Shown here: positions 24,115 through 32,450 of the stretch, one piece after another
How positions within the stretch are numbered: position 1 is the stretch's first letter
How the letters are laid out: every line of letters starts with the position of its first letter
DNA from: Haliscomenobacter hydrossis DSM 1100
Lineage (GTDB): Bacteria > Bacteroidota > Bacteroidia > Chitinophagales > Saprospiraceae
Length of the DNA: 64,000 nt
NCBI RefSeq assembly: GCF_000212735.1
Contig: NC_015510.1
Coordinates: forward strand, 2,046,001-2,110,000
Direction of reading: 5' to 3'
Translations under genes and position numbers: made by a program
Notes under the pieces: generated by a model
What the model was told of the DNA's origin: nothing
What the model saw: the letters and a program-made list of their open reading frames with translations, nothing else
Databases searched by the model: none

Positions 24115-25323
24115 TCATTTTTTCTTTTCATGGTACTCCACAATGGCATTCAATACTTTTTGGGTCAAAAAATTGGGGTTGTAATTCCTGGATTGAGCAC
24201 TTGGGAAAACATTCCAGGCATTAAATACCACCACCATATCGTATTCAGGGATAACAATGGGAAACTGGCCACCGAAACCATTGCCGCCCCAGGTAACTTC
24301 AGCGGGTTTGTTGCCATAAGAACTCAGCCACCACTTGTAGCCGTAACCCCGGTTGGGGCCAAATTTGATAAAAGGAGAAACCGACTGCCTGACCCAGTCG
24401 GCACTGATGATTTGTTGGTTCTCCCATTTTCCATTTTTCAGGAACAAGTAGAACAATTTGGCTACGTCGCTTTTTTCCAAATAAACTCCACCTTCACTAT
24501 CCACCAGACCAAAAGGAGTACGTTTCCAAAAATGGTTGTTGATGCCCAGAGGTTCAAAAAGGTGTTTTACGGCGTATTCTTCAATGTCTCGACCTGTGGC
24601 GACCCGGAAGATATAGGCCAGCAATTCGGTAGCACCGCTATTGTAATTAAAAACCTTGCCCGGGTCGTCTGACATGGGATGGTCGATGGTAAATTTGACC
24701 CAATCAAAACTGGCTTCCATATTGCTACAGCTGTTGTTGGGATCGGAGTAGGGCAGATTTTCGTGCCAATCAAATCCGGCGGTCATGGTCAGCAGGTGCC
24801 GAATGGTCATTTTTCTTTTGCGCGCGTCGATGTTTTTAACCGTAGTGGTATCAAAAAAGCTCAAAACAGGCGTATCCAGATCCGGGAATTCATTGCGCGT
24901 CACCGCTACTCCGATGATCATGGAAGTGATGGTTTTGGAAACGGATTGTAAGGTGTGGAGTTTGCTGCCATGGTAAAAAGGGTGCCACCAGGAGGAAAAG
25001 TAGTTGTAAGGCCCGGTCGGGTCAGTCGCATTCAAACCACTTTTTTCAATAGCTTCCTGCTTGTACAATTCTGCGTAATTGTGGCTGTACGATGCCTCAT
25101 AAGCGATTTGGCCATGACGGATGATCAACATCCCATCGACGTGGCCGTATTTTCCATTGGCAAAATCGTGATCAAGGGCAATCAGGGAGTCGGCGATTAA
25201 GTTCAGCTTGTCAGGACTTGTTTTGACCCAGCCTTGCGTTGGCCATATGTCCTGACTGCTGGCTGAAATGACGCTGAGTGAGAGCAGCATCATTAGAAAG
25301 TGATTTTTGAAAATTAGCTTCAT
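24115..25323 (-). CDS. secreted class C beta-lactamase-fold serine hydrolase
   Basis: 402 residues with a signal peptide ending S-A-S-S-Q. The penicillin-binding/class C motifs are visible: S-x-x-K as Q-S-V-S-K-T (Ser127, Lys130), Y-x-[NS] as F-N-Y-N-S-G (about 210), and the third-box region V-T-W-G-G-N-G-F-G-G-Q. T-M-T-A-G-F-D-W and D-P-G-K-V-F are the usual surrounding elements. These enzymes are esterases, D-aminopeptidases or amidases more often than real beta-lactamases. It is probably periplasmic; the substrate is unknown. Confidence 0.9.
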   Translation of the reverse strand: MKLIFKNHFLMMLLSLSVISASSQDIWPTQGWVKTSPDKLNLIADSLIALDHDFANGKYGHVDGMLIIRHGQIAYEASYSHNYAELYKQEAIEKSGLNATDPTGPYNYFSSWWHPFYHGSKLHTLQSVSKTITSMIIGVAVTRNEFPDLDTPVLSFFDTTTVKNIDARKRKMTIRHLLTMTAGFDWHENLPYSDPNNSCSNMEASFDWVKFTIDHPMSDDPGKVFNYNSGATELLAYIFRVATGRDIEEYAVKHLFEPLGINNHFWKRTPFGLVDSEGGVYLEKSDVAKLFYLFLKNGKWENQQIISADWVRQSVSPFIKFGPNRGYGYKWWLSSYGNKPAEVTWGGNGFGGQFPIVIPEYDMVVVFNAWNVFPSAQSRNYNPNFLTQKVLNAIVEYHEKKK

Positions 25324-25333
25324 ATTCCTGTGT

Positions 25334-25372
25334 TTATTCGGCTCATCATGTAGTAAAAAATGAGCCGAATAA
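25334..25372. repeat. 12-bp inverted repeat upstream of serine hydrolase
   Basis: TTATTCGGCTCA (25334-25345) and TGAGCCGAATAA (25361-25372) are exactly complementary with a 15-base loop; a third partial copy ATCGGCTCATTT lies at 25381-25392. It sits just upstream of the hydrolase start and could be an operator or the terminator of the preceding gene. Confidence 0.6.
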
Positions 25373-25531
25373 CCAAGATAATCGGCTCATTTAAGTTTTG
25401 ACAATCCAAAACAAGGCTGTCCATTTTTTATTTGTTCACTCTTTGTTAAAAATAGGGAAAATAGGGAAAAGGAGTTTTTTCACCACCTAAGAAACCTCAG
25501 ACACTAAAGGAACCACCTTAGCAACTACGCC

Positions 25532-25918
25532 CTATTGCGCCCCTTTTTTGTCAATAAACTGCCAGGCGTCGCTCTCCCATACGCTGTGGTCTCCGTCTTG
25601 GACTGTTTTGCAGTCGGTACTGACTTTGGCTTTGCCGTTTTCAAAAGGAAAGGCACAATCGTACTGGGGTTCAATCACGATGGCGTTGGTGCTTGCGTCG
25701 GCGTAGCCAATTTTGCCATCCTTGACGATGCGGTACAGCCCATCAGCAGGCTCATCGGGGCCATTGTCGTAGAGGAATACGTCGTAGAGCACCGTTTTTT
25801 GCTCGTCGACGACTACCCATTTGTGGTCTTTTTCGAGCATGCTCAGTTTGCCTTGGCTGCTTGGTGCAGGGTTGGTACATGCGGCGGCAAGGAGGAGGAG
25901 GAGGAGGGTGTTTTTCAT
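25532..25918 (-). CDS. small WG-repeat lipoprotein
   Basis: 128 residues. MKNTLLLLLLAAAC is a short type II signal. The body contains a WG-type repeat, G-L-Y-R-I-V-K-D-G-K-I-G-Y-A-D, then A-I-V-I-E-P-Q-Y-D-C-A-F-P-F-E-N-G-K-A-K-V, and ends W-Q-F-I-D-K-K-G. WG repeats form beta-hairpin solenoids whose function is mostly unknown. Only about two units are present, much shorter than most members. It is probably membrane-anchored. Confidence 0.8.
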   Translation of the reverse strand: MKNTLLLLLLAAACTNPAPSSQGKLSMLEKDHKWVVVDEQKTVLYDVFLYDNGPDEPADGLYRIVKDGKIGYADASTNAIVIEPQYDCAFPFENGKAKVSTDCKTVQDGDHSVWESDAWQFIDKKGAQ

Positions 25919-26050
25919 GGTAGGTGGATTTATTGGTTTGCAAGAACTTGCCTAAAGCTGAATAGGCTTGGCCTCTTTAGGTTTTTTTGTTGAAAATAGC
26001 AAAATAAGTGCCAGAACACTAATTGTGATCCGGCACTTACAGGGGGAGGA

Positions 26051-26362
26051 TTACTCGGTGTTACCCACTAGAAAAACAGGTGCACCACCCGTCGAAATCC
26101 GGTACGCATCGGCCCCAACTTCCTGCATGGCTGCCGATGCCATCGTGGCTTGCAAGGCTTCCGGTGATTCAAAAGGCAGCATAAACATTTGATAAAAGGC
26201 GGGCGCTCCATCGGGTGTAGGCATAAACTTGGTCACCGTATAAGGTTTTACGGTAGTTGGAATGCCTGCTTTTTCATGCAACAGGGCCAAATGCTCGGCA
26301 TAATCGGCTTCAAATTGTGCCACATCACTTGGTTGCGGATAAAGGACGGTTAGTTGTAACAT
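26051..26362 (-). CDS. EthD-like dimeric alpha/beta-barrel protein
   Basis: 103 residues, cytoplasmic. It begins M-L-Q-L-T-V-L-Y-P-Q-P-S-D-V-A-Q-F-E-A-D-Y, then E-H-L-A-L-L-H-E-K-A-G-I and F-Y-Q-M-F-M-L-P-F-E-S-P-E-A-L, the order seen in EthD/REDY-type ferredoxin-like proteins. No cofactor site is evident. Downstream of it on the minus strand is the WG-repeat gene. Confidence 0.7.
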   Translation of the reverse strand: MLQLTVLYPQPSDVAQFEADYAEHLALLHEKAGIPTTVKPYTVTKFMPTPDGAPAFYQMFMLPFESPEALQATMASAAMQEVGADAYRISTGGAPVFLVGNTE

Positions 26363-26461
26363 GGATGGTTGATGTTGGAGGTTAGAAAATAGATTTTTTT
26401 TAGCGGATGGTTAGCAGGTTGGTTTCATTTTCCCACTTTTGACAATCCGTTAAGGATACGC

Positions 26462-26602
26462 CTAAAAGTTGAAGTTGTCTAATAATGTATTGATGGATTC
26501 TTTTTCATCAAAAGATCCATAAAACTCGGACATACCCATACAGCCAAGCCCAATTCTATTCACACTCAGGGTGCTATGCCCTAATGTTGTTGTTTGTTTC
26601 AT
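26462..26602 (-). pseudogene. aldo/keto reductase N-terminal remnant
   Basis: 46 codons from ATG 26602: [20 protein letters not shown], then [10 protein letters not shown] and E-S-I-N-T-L-L-D, then F-N-F and a stop. This is the first strand and loop of an aldo/keto reductase (L-G-L-G-C-M-G-M-S), including the usual E-S-I-x-T-L helix, but the catalytic Asp-Tyr-Lys-His set and the remaining about 280 residues are absent. It is a decapitated gene head. Confidence 0.82.
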
Positions 26603-27169
26603 TAAAGGTTTGTTTTTAAATTTTCAATGCGAAGTTACAAGATTATGGATGGGTCAAAAGGCAAGCCGTCTTTTAAGCTTACTGCCAAGGCGCTGTGGCT
26701 TTGCGAAGTTCTGAAAAAAAATGGAGGGAAGCGAGATTGTTTTTCGAAATTTTGTAAAACGGCAGTACGTTGTACAACACGGGAGAACTAAAGTAAACGT
26801 AGATCAACAAGACCTAAAAGCAGGAGAAGTTCATCAAGGTTATTATTGGCTAGGTAACGAATGGTCAAATTTGCTCTTAGCTTGCCAACTGTTTTTGGCA
26901 AGGTGCCAAAGGAAATGGTTTCCCTATCAACGGAAATCGGGTTTTGAGCCACATTGACCCTGCTTTTGAGGCAGAAGTCAAATCCGCTTTCCAAACTTTC
27001 ATCCGTACCATTTTTCCGTAAACCCCATTTCCCCCACCTTCATCGCTTTCCAATCCCGCGTCATCGAATAAAATAGCAAATCTACTCCTTCTACCCCCAT
27101 ACTTGCCCTATGATCGATGTTTAACATACGATCAACAAAACCAAGAATTAACAAACTCAAATTTCTAAC
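26603..27169. other. decayed gene-free stretch before the flotillin gene
   Basis: No intact gene is visible. Frames in 26721-26957 (plus) are not convincing. The only good protein-like piece is the tail fragment at 26881-27021. Upstream of the flotillin ATG the sequence is A/T-rich with CGATGTTTAACATACGATCA, a small imperfect palindrome around 27114-27133. Confidence 0.5.
26881..27021 (+). pseudogene. C-terminal remnant of an unidentified gene
   Basis: 46 codons with protein-like composition follow an in-frame TAG: L-A-N-C-F-W-Q-G-A-K-G-N-G-F-P-I-N-G-N-R, then V-L-S-H-I-D-P-A-F-E-A-E-V-K-S-A-F-Q-T-F and I-R-T-I-F-P-stop. The sequence looks like the last strand and helix of a globular enzyme. 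I do not recognise which one. Confidence 0.45.
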
Positions 27170-29104
27170 ATGAACCCTATTGGAATCATTGCTTTATGGT
27201 GGGGTGGCATCTTCCTCGCCGTTTTGATTTTTTTGCTTACTTACCGCTTTTGGTTCAGGCTGCTGGGAATCATTCTGGTGCCCGAAGACAAGATCGGACT
27301 CGTAACCCTGAAATTTTCTCTTTTTGGAGAGAAAAAAGAACTACCGCCCAACCGCATCATCGCGGTAGATGGCGAAGCGGGTTTCCAGGCGCAAACCCTG
27401 GCACCGGGTATCCACTTCTGGTACTGGATTTGGCAATACCACATCGAACTGCAACCACTGACCGTAATTCCGCCCGGACAAATTGGCCTACTCATTGCCA
27501 AAGACGGTGCGGAACTGCCGACCAACTCGATCCTGGGTAAAAGAGTAGACTGCGACGCCTACCAGGATGCCGCTGCATTTATCCGCAACGGGGGGCAAAA
27601 AGGTCGTCAGACCGCCTACATCACCACCGGGGTATACCGGATCAACACCTTTGTGTTTGACATCGTTCTGGCTCCGATGACCGGGATCAAGGAAAACATG
27701 CTGGGGATCATCACGACGCTGGATGGTGCGCCAATTGAAATGGGGCAAATTGCCGGTAGAGAAGTAGCCGACCACAACAACTTCCAGGACGCCGATGCTT
27801 TTTTGCGTGGCGGTGGTAACAAAGGTTTGCAGCCCCAGGTTTTGCTGGCGGGTTCGTACAACCTCAACCCCTGGTTTGCGCAGATTGAAGAGCACGAAAT
27901 GACGCAGATTCCGATTGGTAATGTAGGTGTAGTCATTTCTTTCTACGGTAAAGAAGGTGTCGACCTCAGCGGTGACGAATTCCGTCACGGTAACATCGTG
28001 TCCAGAGGCCAGAAAGGCGTTTGGGCAGAACCCCTTGGCCCTGGTAAATACCCCGTTAATAAGTATTTGTATAAAGTGGAATTGGTACCCACCACCAACC
28101 TGGTGCTCAACTGGGCCAGCGCCCGCACTGAGTCTCACATGTTGGACAAACATTTGTCTACCATTACCGTGCGTTCCAAAGACGGTTTCCCCTTCAACCT
28201 CGACGTGTCGCAGATCATCCACATCCCGGCTACCGAGGCACCCAAGGTAATCGCCCGCTTTGGTAGCATGCACAACCTGGTCAGCCAGGTACTGGAACCG
28301 ACCATTGGCAACTACTTCCGCAACTCGGCGCAAGACGCCGACGTGATTTCGTTTTTGACTTCACGTAAAGAGCGGCAGGATTCGGCCAAACGGCACATTG
28401 GACAAGTGCTCTCGGAATACAACGTACACGGCGTGGATACCTTGATTGGTGACATCGTTCCGCCCGATTCGCTGATGAAAACCCTGACCGACCGTAAACT
28501 GGCCGAAGAACAAAAGGTAACCTACGACACCCAAAAAATGGCCCAGGAAACGCGGCAGGCACTTGAAAAAGAAACCGCCATTGCCGACATCCAAAAGCAA
28601 ATCGTACAAGCCGATCAGGGTGTACTGATCGCCGAACGTATTGCCGATGCAGCGGTGAAAAAATCGACGGGTGAAGCGAATGGAGTAAAAATTGCCGCCT
28701 CGGCTGAAGCTGAACGCACCAAGATGATCGCCAGCGCCGACGCCGAGCGTACCAAAATGAGTGCTGCTGCCGAATCTGAAAAGGTCAGGTTGATGGCACA
28801 AGCGGAAGCCGAAAGAATAGAACTCACAGGTAAAGCAGAAGCTGAAAAGACCCTGGCCGTGGGTCAGTCGAGCGCCGAAGCTTACCGCCTGGCCGTAGAA
28901 GCCATGGGTGGAGACAACTTTACCAAGATGAAAGTGATGGAAACGATTGGGCAAGAAAAAGTCAAAATCATTCCGGATGTGCTCATCACCGGTGAAGGTG
29001 GTGGCGGTGCCAATGGCGCCATCGGTGGCATGCTGGGCTTGAGGTTGCTGGACATGCTCAAAACCGAACCTAAAACGGAACAACCTAAAGAAGAACAGGC
29101 TTAA
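27170..29104 (+). CDS. flotillin-like SPFH protein with vault-like N-terminal repeats
   Basis: 644 residues. An N-terminal membrane helix (GIIALWWGGIFLAVLIFLLT) is followed by about four similar beta modules (about 60-330): L-A-P-G-I-H-F-W, T-T-G-V-Y-R-I-N, L-A-G-S-Y-N-L-N and L-G-P-G-K-Y-P-V-N each start a unit. Then comes the SPFH/Band 7 domain and a long Ala/Glu-rich coiled coil with A-S-A-D-A-E-R-T-K-M repeats, ending in a Gly-rich tail. Flotillins scaffold membrane microdomains. The repeated N-terminus is longer than in ordinary FloT/FloA and recalls major vault protein repeats. Confidence 0.88.
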   Translation: MNPIGIIALWWGGIFLAVLIFLLTYRFWFRLLGIILVPEDKIGLVTLKFSLFGEKKELPPNRIIAVDGEAGFQAQTLAPGIHFWYWIWQYHIELQPLTVIPPGQIGLLIAKDGAELPTNSILGKRVDCDAYQDAAAFIRNGGQKGRQTAYITTGVYRINTFVFDIVLAPMTGIKENMLGIITTLDGAPIEMGQIAGREVADHNNFQDADAFLRGGGNKGLQPQVLLAGSYNLNPWFAQIEEHEMTQIPIGNVGVVISFYGKEGVDLSGDEFRHGNIVSRGQKGVWAEPLGPGKYPVNKYLYKVELVPTTNLVLNWASARTESHMLDKHLSTITVRSKDGFPFNLDVSQIIHIPATEAPKVIARFGSMHNLVSQVLEPTIGNYFRNSAQDADVISFLTSRKERQDSAKRHIGQVLSEYNVHGVDTLIGDIVPPDSLMKTLTDRKLAEEQKVTYDTQKMAQETRQALEKETAIADIQKQIVQADQGVLIAERIADAAVKKSTGEANGVKIAASAEAERTKMIASADAERTKMSAAAESEKVRLMAQAEAERIELTGKAEAEKTLAVGQSSAEAYRLAVEAMGGDNFTKMKVMETIGQEKVKIIPDVLITGEGGGGANGAIGGMLGLRLLDMLKTEPKTEQPKEEQA

Positions 29105-29124
29105 TCAGGATTTTTTTTAACGGT

Positions 29125-29170
29125 AGGGGCTGTCTCCAAACGAAAGGAAGGAGACAGCCCCTGTGTTTTT
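29125..29170 (+). terminator. rho-independent terminator of the flotillin gene
   Basis: AGGGGCTGTCTCC (29125-29137) and GGAGACAGCCCCT (29150-29162) form a perfect 13-bp stem followed by GTGTTTTT, 20 bp after the stop. Confidence 0.85.
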
Positions 29171-29358
29171 GAATAAGGAGCAAATGGTGATTAAATAGCC
29201 TTTCTGACAAGATCAGCATACCCACTTTTACCCATAGCGTAGAAAAAACACCAATTTTTTGCCCATAAACTCCCCAAAAAAGTGTGGATCGTTATTTGTG
29301 CCCAGATGGTTGAATGAGTGATTGTATTTCGCAATTGGTCAATAAAAAATCAACCATC

Positions 29359-29829
29359 ATGCAAAACAATGAAAAATTGGTTCAGGCCCTTAACGAACTG
29401 GTAAGTATCAATTACGACCGCGTTTTTGGTTATGAAAAAGCAATAGAGGATGTAGGCAGCAGCGATGTAGATTTGCGCACCCTATTCAATCAATACGTTA
29501 GCCAAAGTCGCAAGTACGTCAATGAGCTTCAGCAAACCATCCGTGGTTTAGGTGGCGAACCCGTAACGGATTCAACTATGCGCGGTAAGTTATTTCGCGT
29601 GTGGATGGATTTTAAAGCCACAGTGATGGGGAAAGATCGTAAATCTGTACTGGACTCCTGTGCTTATGGTGAGGAAGCCGCGCTGAAAGCTTATGATGAA
29701 GCATTACAGACGGATGCTCACTTACCCGACAACATTCGGGTGATGATTGCTGAGCATAAGCAAACGCTGAAATCAGCACACCATGCCATTGATGCAGCGG
29801 CTCGTCTGCAAGAGGTAGTGGACAAATAA
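29359..29829 (+). CDS. DUF2383 (PA2169-type) four-helix protein
   Basis: The start at 29359 (M-Q-N-N-E-K-L) follows an in-frame upstream extension of 15 codons that lacks family similarity. 156 residues, helical, with L-N-E-L-V-S-I-N-Y-D-R-V-F-G-Y-E-K-A and Y-G-E-E-A-A-L-K-A-Y-D-E-A-L, the PA2169/DUF2383 pattern of a ferritin-like helical bundle. Members are stress- and biofilm-associated, but the biochemical role is unknown. No signal peptide. Confidence 0.85.
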   Translation: MQNNEKLVQALNELVSINYDRVFGYEKAIEDVGSSDVDLRTLFNQYVSQSRKYVNELQQTIRGLGGEPVTDSTMRGKLFRVWMDFKATVMGKDRKSVLDSCAYGEEAALKAYDEALQTDAHLPDNIRVMIAEHKQTLKSAHHAIDAAARLQEVVDK

Positions 29830-29928
29830 TCAGTCGTTCATTTGCTCCAACACTAATGCCTGAATGATATCCTCATTTGGGCATTTTTCATTTAATTCCA
29901 AAAGCTCAAACAGCTTTTAATTAATCCT

Positions 29929-31134
29929 ATGAATCTACATACTGCAAATCCATACTGGCTACTCAAGAGTGGTCTGCTTTTCGAATATCCTTCCTTACAA
30001 CAAAATGTAAAAACAGACTACGCCATCATAGGAGGTGGTATAACCAGTGCGCTGATTGCCTGGTATTTGTCGCGTGCAGGTGTATCCGTCGTATTGCTCG
30101 ATCGGCGGCATATTGGTATGGGTAGCACCTGTGCCAGCACCTCGATGTTGCAGTATGAAATAGATACGCCCATGTACCAATTGGCCGAAATAGTGGGTGA
30201 GGATAATGCAGCCCGCAGCTATTGGTTGTGTGCTGAAGCCATCAATAAGTTGGAGATCATTTGCAATCAATTGGCTGTAGCGACCGATTTTGAAAAAAAA
30301 CCCAGCCTTTATTACGCCTCGCGCAAGGCTGATTTGCCCGGGCTAAAGACAGAACTGACCATACGCCAAAAACATGGTTTTGTGGTTGAATTCCTGGATC
30401 AGGCTGCTTTGCAGGCTTTGTTTCCCTTTGCTGCGCCGGGTGCCTTGTATTCCAAAGAAGGTGCCCAAGTGGATGCCTACACTTTAACTCATGGCTTGTT
30501 ACAAGACGCCATCGGTCAGGGTGCAGCCATTTTTGACAAAACTACGGTGACCGCTATCAATCGCAACAAAAACGGGGCGATTCTGGAAACAAAGGAAGGC
30601 CACAGCGTGCGCGCCCGCAAATTGGTCATTGCAACCGGATACGAATCCGGACAATGGTTGCCACGTCAAATCGCCGCGCTACATTCTTCCTATGCCCTCG
30701 TCAGCGAACCCTATGCTGCTGAAACCCTTTGGCACGAAAATGCCCTGATTTGGGAAACTGCCCGTCCTTATTTGTATTTCAGAACTACCGCCGACCGTCG
30801 TGTACTGATAGGAGGTAGGGACGAACCTTTTCAGGATGCCAAGCGGCGCGACCGTTTGCTCAAGCGCAAAAGCCAGCAATTGACCCGAGATTTTGAAAAG
30901 CTGTTTCCCCATCTGGCGCCCCTAAAAGTAGATTACCACTGGGCAGGAACCTTCGCTGAAACCGTTGACGGACTACCTTATATTGGCAGCATTCCTGAAC
31001 AGGCGCATACCATTTATGCCCTGGGTTTTGGGGGCAACGGCGTCACTTTTAGTCAAATTGCAGCCGAACTTATTCGCGACGAAGCGCTGGGGAACGAAAA
31101 CCCCGACGCCAATATTTTTTCTTTTAACCGCTGA
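29929..31134 (+). CDS. FAD-dependent amino acid oxidase-like protein (DAO family)
   Basis: 401 residues. The Rossmann motif is D-Y-A-I-I-G-G-G-I-T-S-A-L-I-A-W-Y-L (about 31-48), then L-L-D-R-R-H-I-G-M-G-S-T-C-A-S-T and, near the C-terminus, H-W-A-G-T-F-A-E-T-V-D-G-L-P-Y-I-G and G-F-G-G-N-G-V-T. This is the OrdL/glycine-oxidase-like group that oxidises amines or amino acids. The substrate cannot be determined. Soluble, cytoplasmic. Confidence 0.88.
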   Translation: MNLHTANPYWLLKSGLLFEYPSLQQNVKTDYAIIGGGITSALIAWYLSRAGVSVVLLDRRHIGMGSTCASTSMLQYEIDTPMYQLAEIVGEDNAARSYWLCAEAINKLEIICNQLAVATDFEKKPSLYYASRKADLPGLKTELTIRQKHGFVVEFLDQAALQALFPFAAPGALYSKEGAQVDAYTLTHGLLQDAIGQGAAIFDKTTVTAINRNKNGAILETKEGHSVRARKLVIATGYESGQWLPRQIAALHSSYALVSEPYAAETLWHENALIWETARPYLYFRTTADRRVLIGGRDEPFQDAKRRDRLLKRKSQQLTRDFEKLFPHLAPLKVDYHWAGTFAETVDGLPYIGSIPEQAHTIYALGFGGNGVTFSQIAAELIRDEALGNENPDANIFSFNR

Positions 31135-31163
31135 TTTACAATCGTAATTCCATGCACAGGACT

Positions 31164-31248
31164 GACGGCCATGCGGTCAAACTACGGTTTGATTGCCATG
31201 GTCGTTTGTTGTTATGGTCTAATTCAGGGGAGAAAAAGTCCCCCCTGA
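31164..31248. terminator. two hairpins between convergent genes
   Basis: An imperfect stem (about 31164-31182 with 31187-31205: GACGGCCATGCGGTCAAAC / GTTTGATTGCCATGGTCGT) is followed by TCAGGGG (31224-31230) / CCCCCTGA (31241-31248). Both lie between the FAD gene stop (31134) and the barrel gene stop (31286), so a bidirectional terminator is likely. Confidence 0.55.
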
Positions 31249-31285
31249 TTCAACAATTGAGAGAGCTTCCCAAAGAACGGGTTTA

Positions 31286-31960
31286 TTAAAAAGGAAAAAC
31301 GGTAAGCGATAATTGGACGCCGTGGTTGATGAATTTAGTATTACCCTCCAATTCGTTACCATTTATATCGGTGAATTTTACTTCCATTGTGTTGACCAAC
31401 CCGCGATAATATCGGCCTTGTAAAGAAAGGTATTTGTTAATCCGATAAGACAAGCCTCCAGCTACCCCAAAATCAAAATCGGATATAGCATCTCTATTAA
31501 TAGGCTCTATTTGGTTTCCTTGGTATTTACCAGTCCAGTCCAGAAAATAGCTGGTTTCCACCCCAATTTCTACGTTCAAGCCTGGTAACAATTGCAAACC
31601 TCCGTATACAGGCAAGCTAAGGTAATGGAGGCGATTAATGAGTTTTACTTCCGAAAAACTGGTGTCTTTTGTTGTGCTGGTATAAGCTCTTTGATTGTAA
31701 AGTAAATCTGCATTAAGACTAAAGTTTTCAGAAAGGCGAAGTTTACTCTGAAATCCAGCACTTAATCCAGGATCCCAAGTAGTTGTTTTGTTGTATATTT
31801 TATTCAAATCTTGACCTAAAAATTCGGGAAATCCACTGGCATGCTGGCCAGTATAGTTGAGGCCAGCTTTTACACCAAATTCCCACTTGGAGCCATTTTG
31901 GGCAATAACAGTCAGGCCAATCAACAAGCATAAGCTCGTAAGTGCAATTCGATTCGACAT
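31286..31960 (-). CDS. outer membrane beta-barrel protein
   Basis: The start at 31960 gives signal peptide MSNRIALTSLCLLIGLTVIA with Q next; an upstream extension of 20 codons is ignored. 224 residues: W-E-F-G-V-K-A-G-L-N-Y-T-G-Q opens the barrel, alternating strands follow (L-S-A-G-F-Q-S-K-L-R-L, Y-L-S-L-P-V-Y-G-G-L-Q), and it ends V-Q-L-S-L-T-V-F-P-F with a terminal Phe, the usual outer-membrane insertion signal. Fits the eight-stranded OMP_b-brl family. The gene points away from the 17-gene cluster. Confidence 0.85.
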   Translation of the reverse strand: MSNRIALTSLCLLIGLTVIAQNGSKWEFGVKAGLNYTGQHASGFPEFLGQDLNKIYNKTTTWDPGLSAGFQSKLRLSENFSLNADLLYNQRAYTSTTKDTSFSEVKLINRLHYLSLPVYGGLQLLPGLNVEIGVETSYFLDWTGKYQGNQIEPINRDAISDFDFGVAGGLSYRINKYLSLQGRYYRGLVNTMEVKFTDINGNELEGNTKFINHGVQLSLTVFPF

Positions 31961-32450
31961 ATTGAGAAAATTTTGTAAAGGTTTGTATTCATAACGGAAG
32001 CGTTTCGCATGCCAATACAAAGTGGTTTTTTTTAACCAATGTTAAAAAAACAAGGGTCACACAATAACCAGATCTAATCCGCAAAGACTAAAAACATAGT
32101 GTTATTAAACCATAGGCTAGCCCCATATAAAACTTCCATACAAAATTTGGTATTGATTGAAAATTCACTTAAGTTTGAAGCAGTGAATTTACACTACACT
32201 GTGCTTTTAGACATCAATTGCTACCTTTGATCTTCTTGATTTCACGCACTACGCTAATCTCTGAATCTACTATTTCTAGCCGTCCGTACCTCAATTTTTG
32301 AAATAGTAATCGCAGCCACAGTTTTTTTCTTCTCTCGCAGACCCTTTACATCGGCCCTGTAACCCAGTGTCAGTGATTCTTCTGTATTTAGCATTGCAGC
32401 CTCATTGGAAGCGAAGTGCCAGATATCACCCAACACCTAATCCTAAAAAA
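31961..32450. other. gene-free region upstream of the cluster
   Basis: 490 bp without a credible gene. It must hold the divergent promoters of the barrel gene and of the cluster. One TAnnTTTG match (TACCTTTG, 32222-32229, plus strand) is present with TGTG 18 bp upstream in place of TTTG. Runs of A and T elsewhere; no repeat of note. Confidence 0.5.
32200..32229 (+). promoter_or_regulatory. candidate promoter of the 17-gene cluster
   Basis: TGTG (32200-32203), 18 bp, then TACCTTTG (32222-32229). The -7 box fits exactly, the -33 box weakly. It is 222 bp upstream of the first ATG, so a long leader would result. Confidence 0.35.

Noticed and set aside
26721..26957. A 78-codon plus-strand frame in the decayed region.
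   Set aside because: Its composition is not convincing and it overlaps the better-looking tail fragment in a different frame; at most it is part of the same relic after a frameshift.
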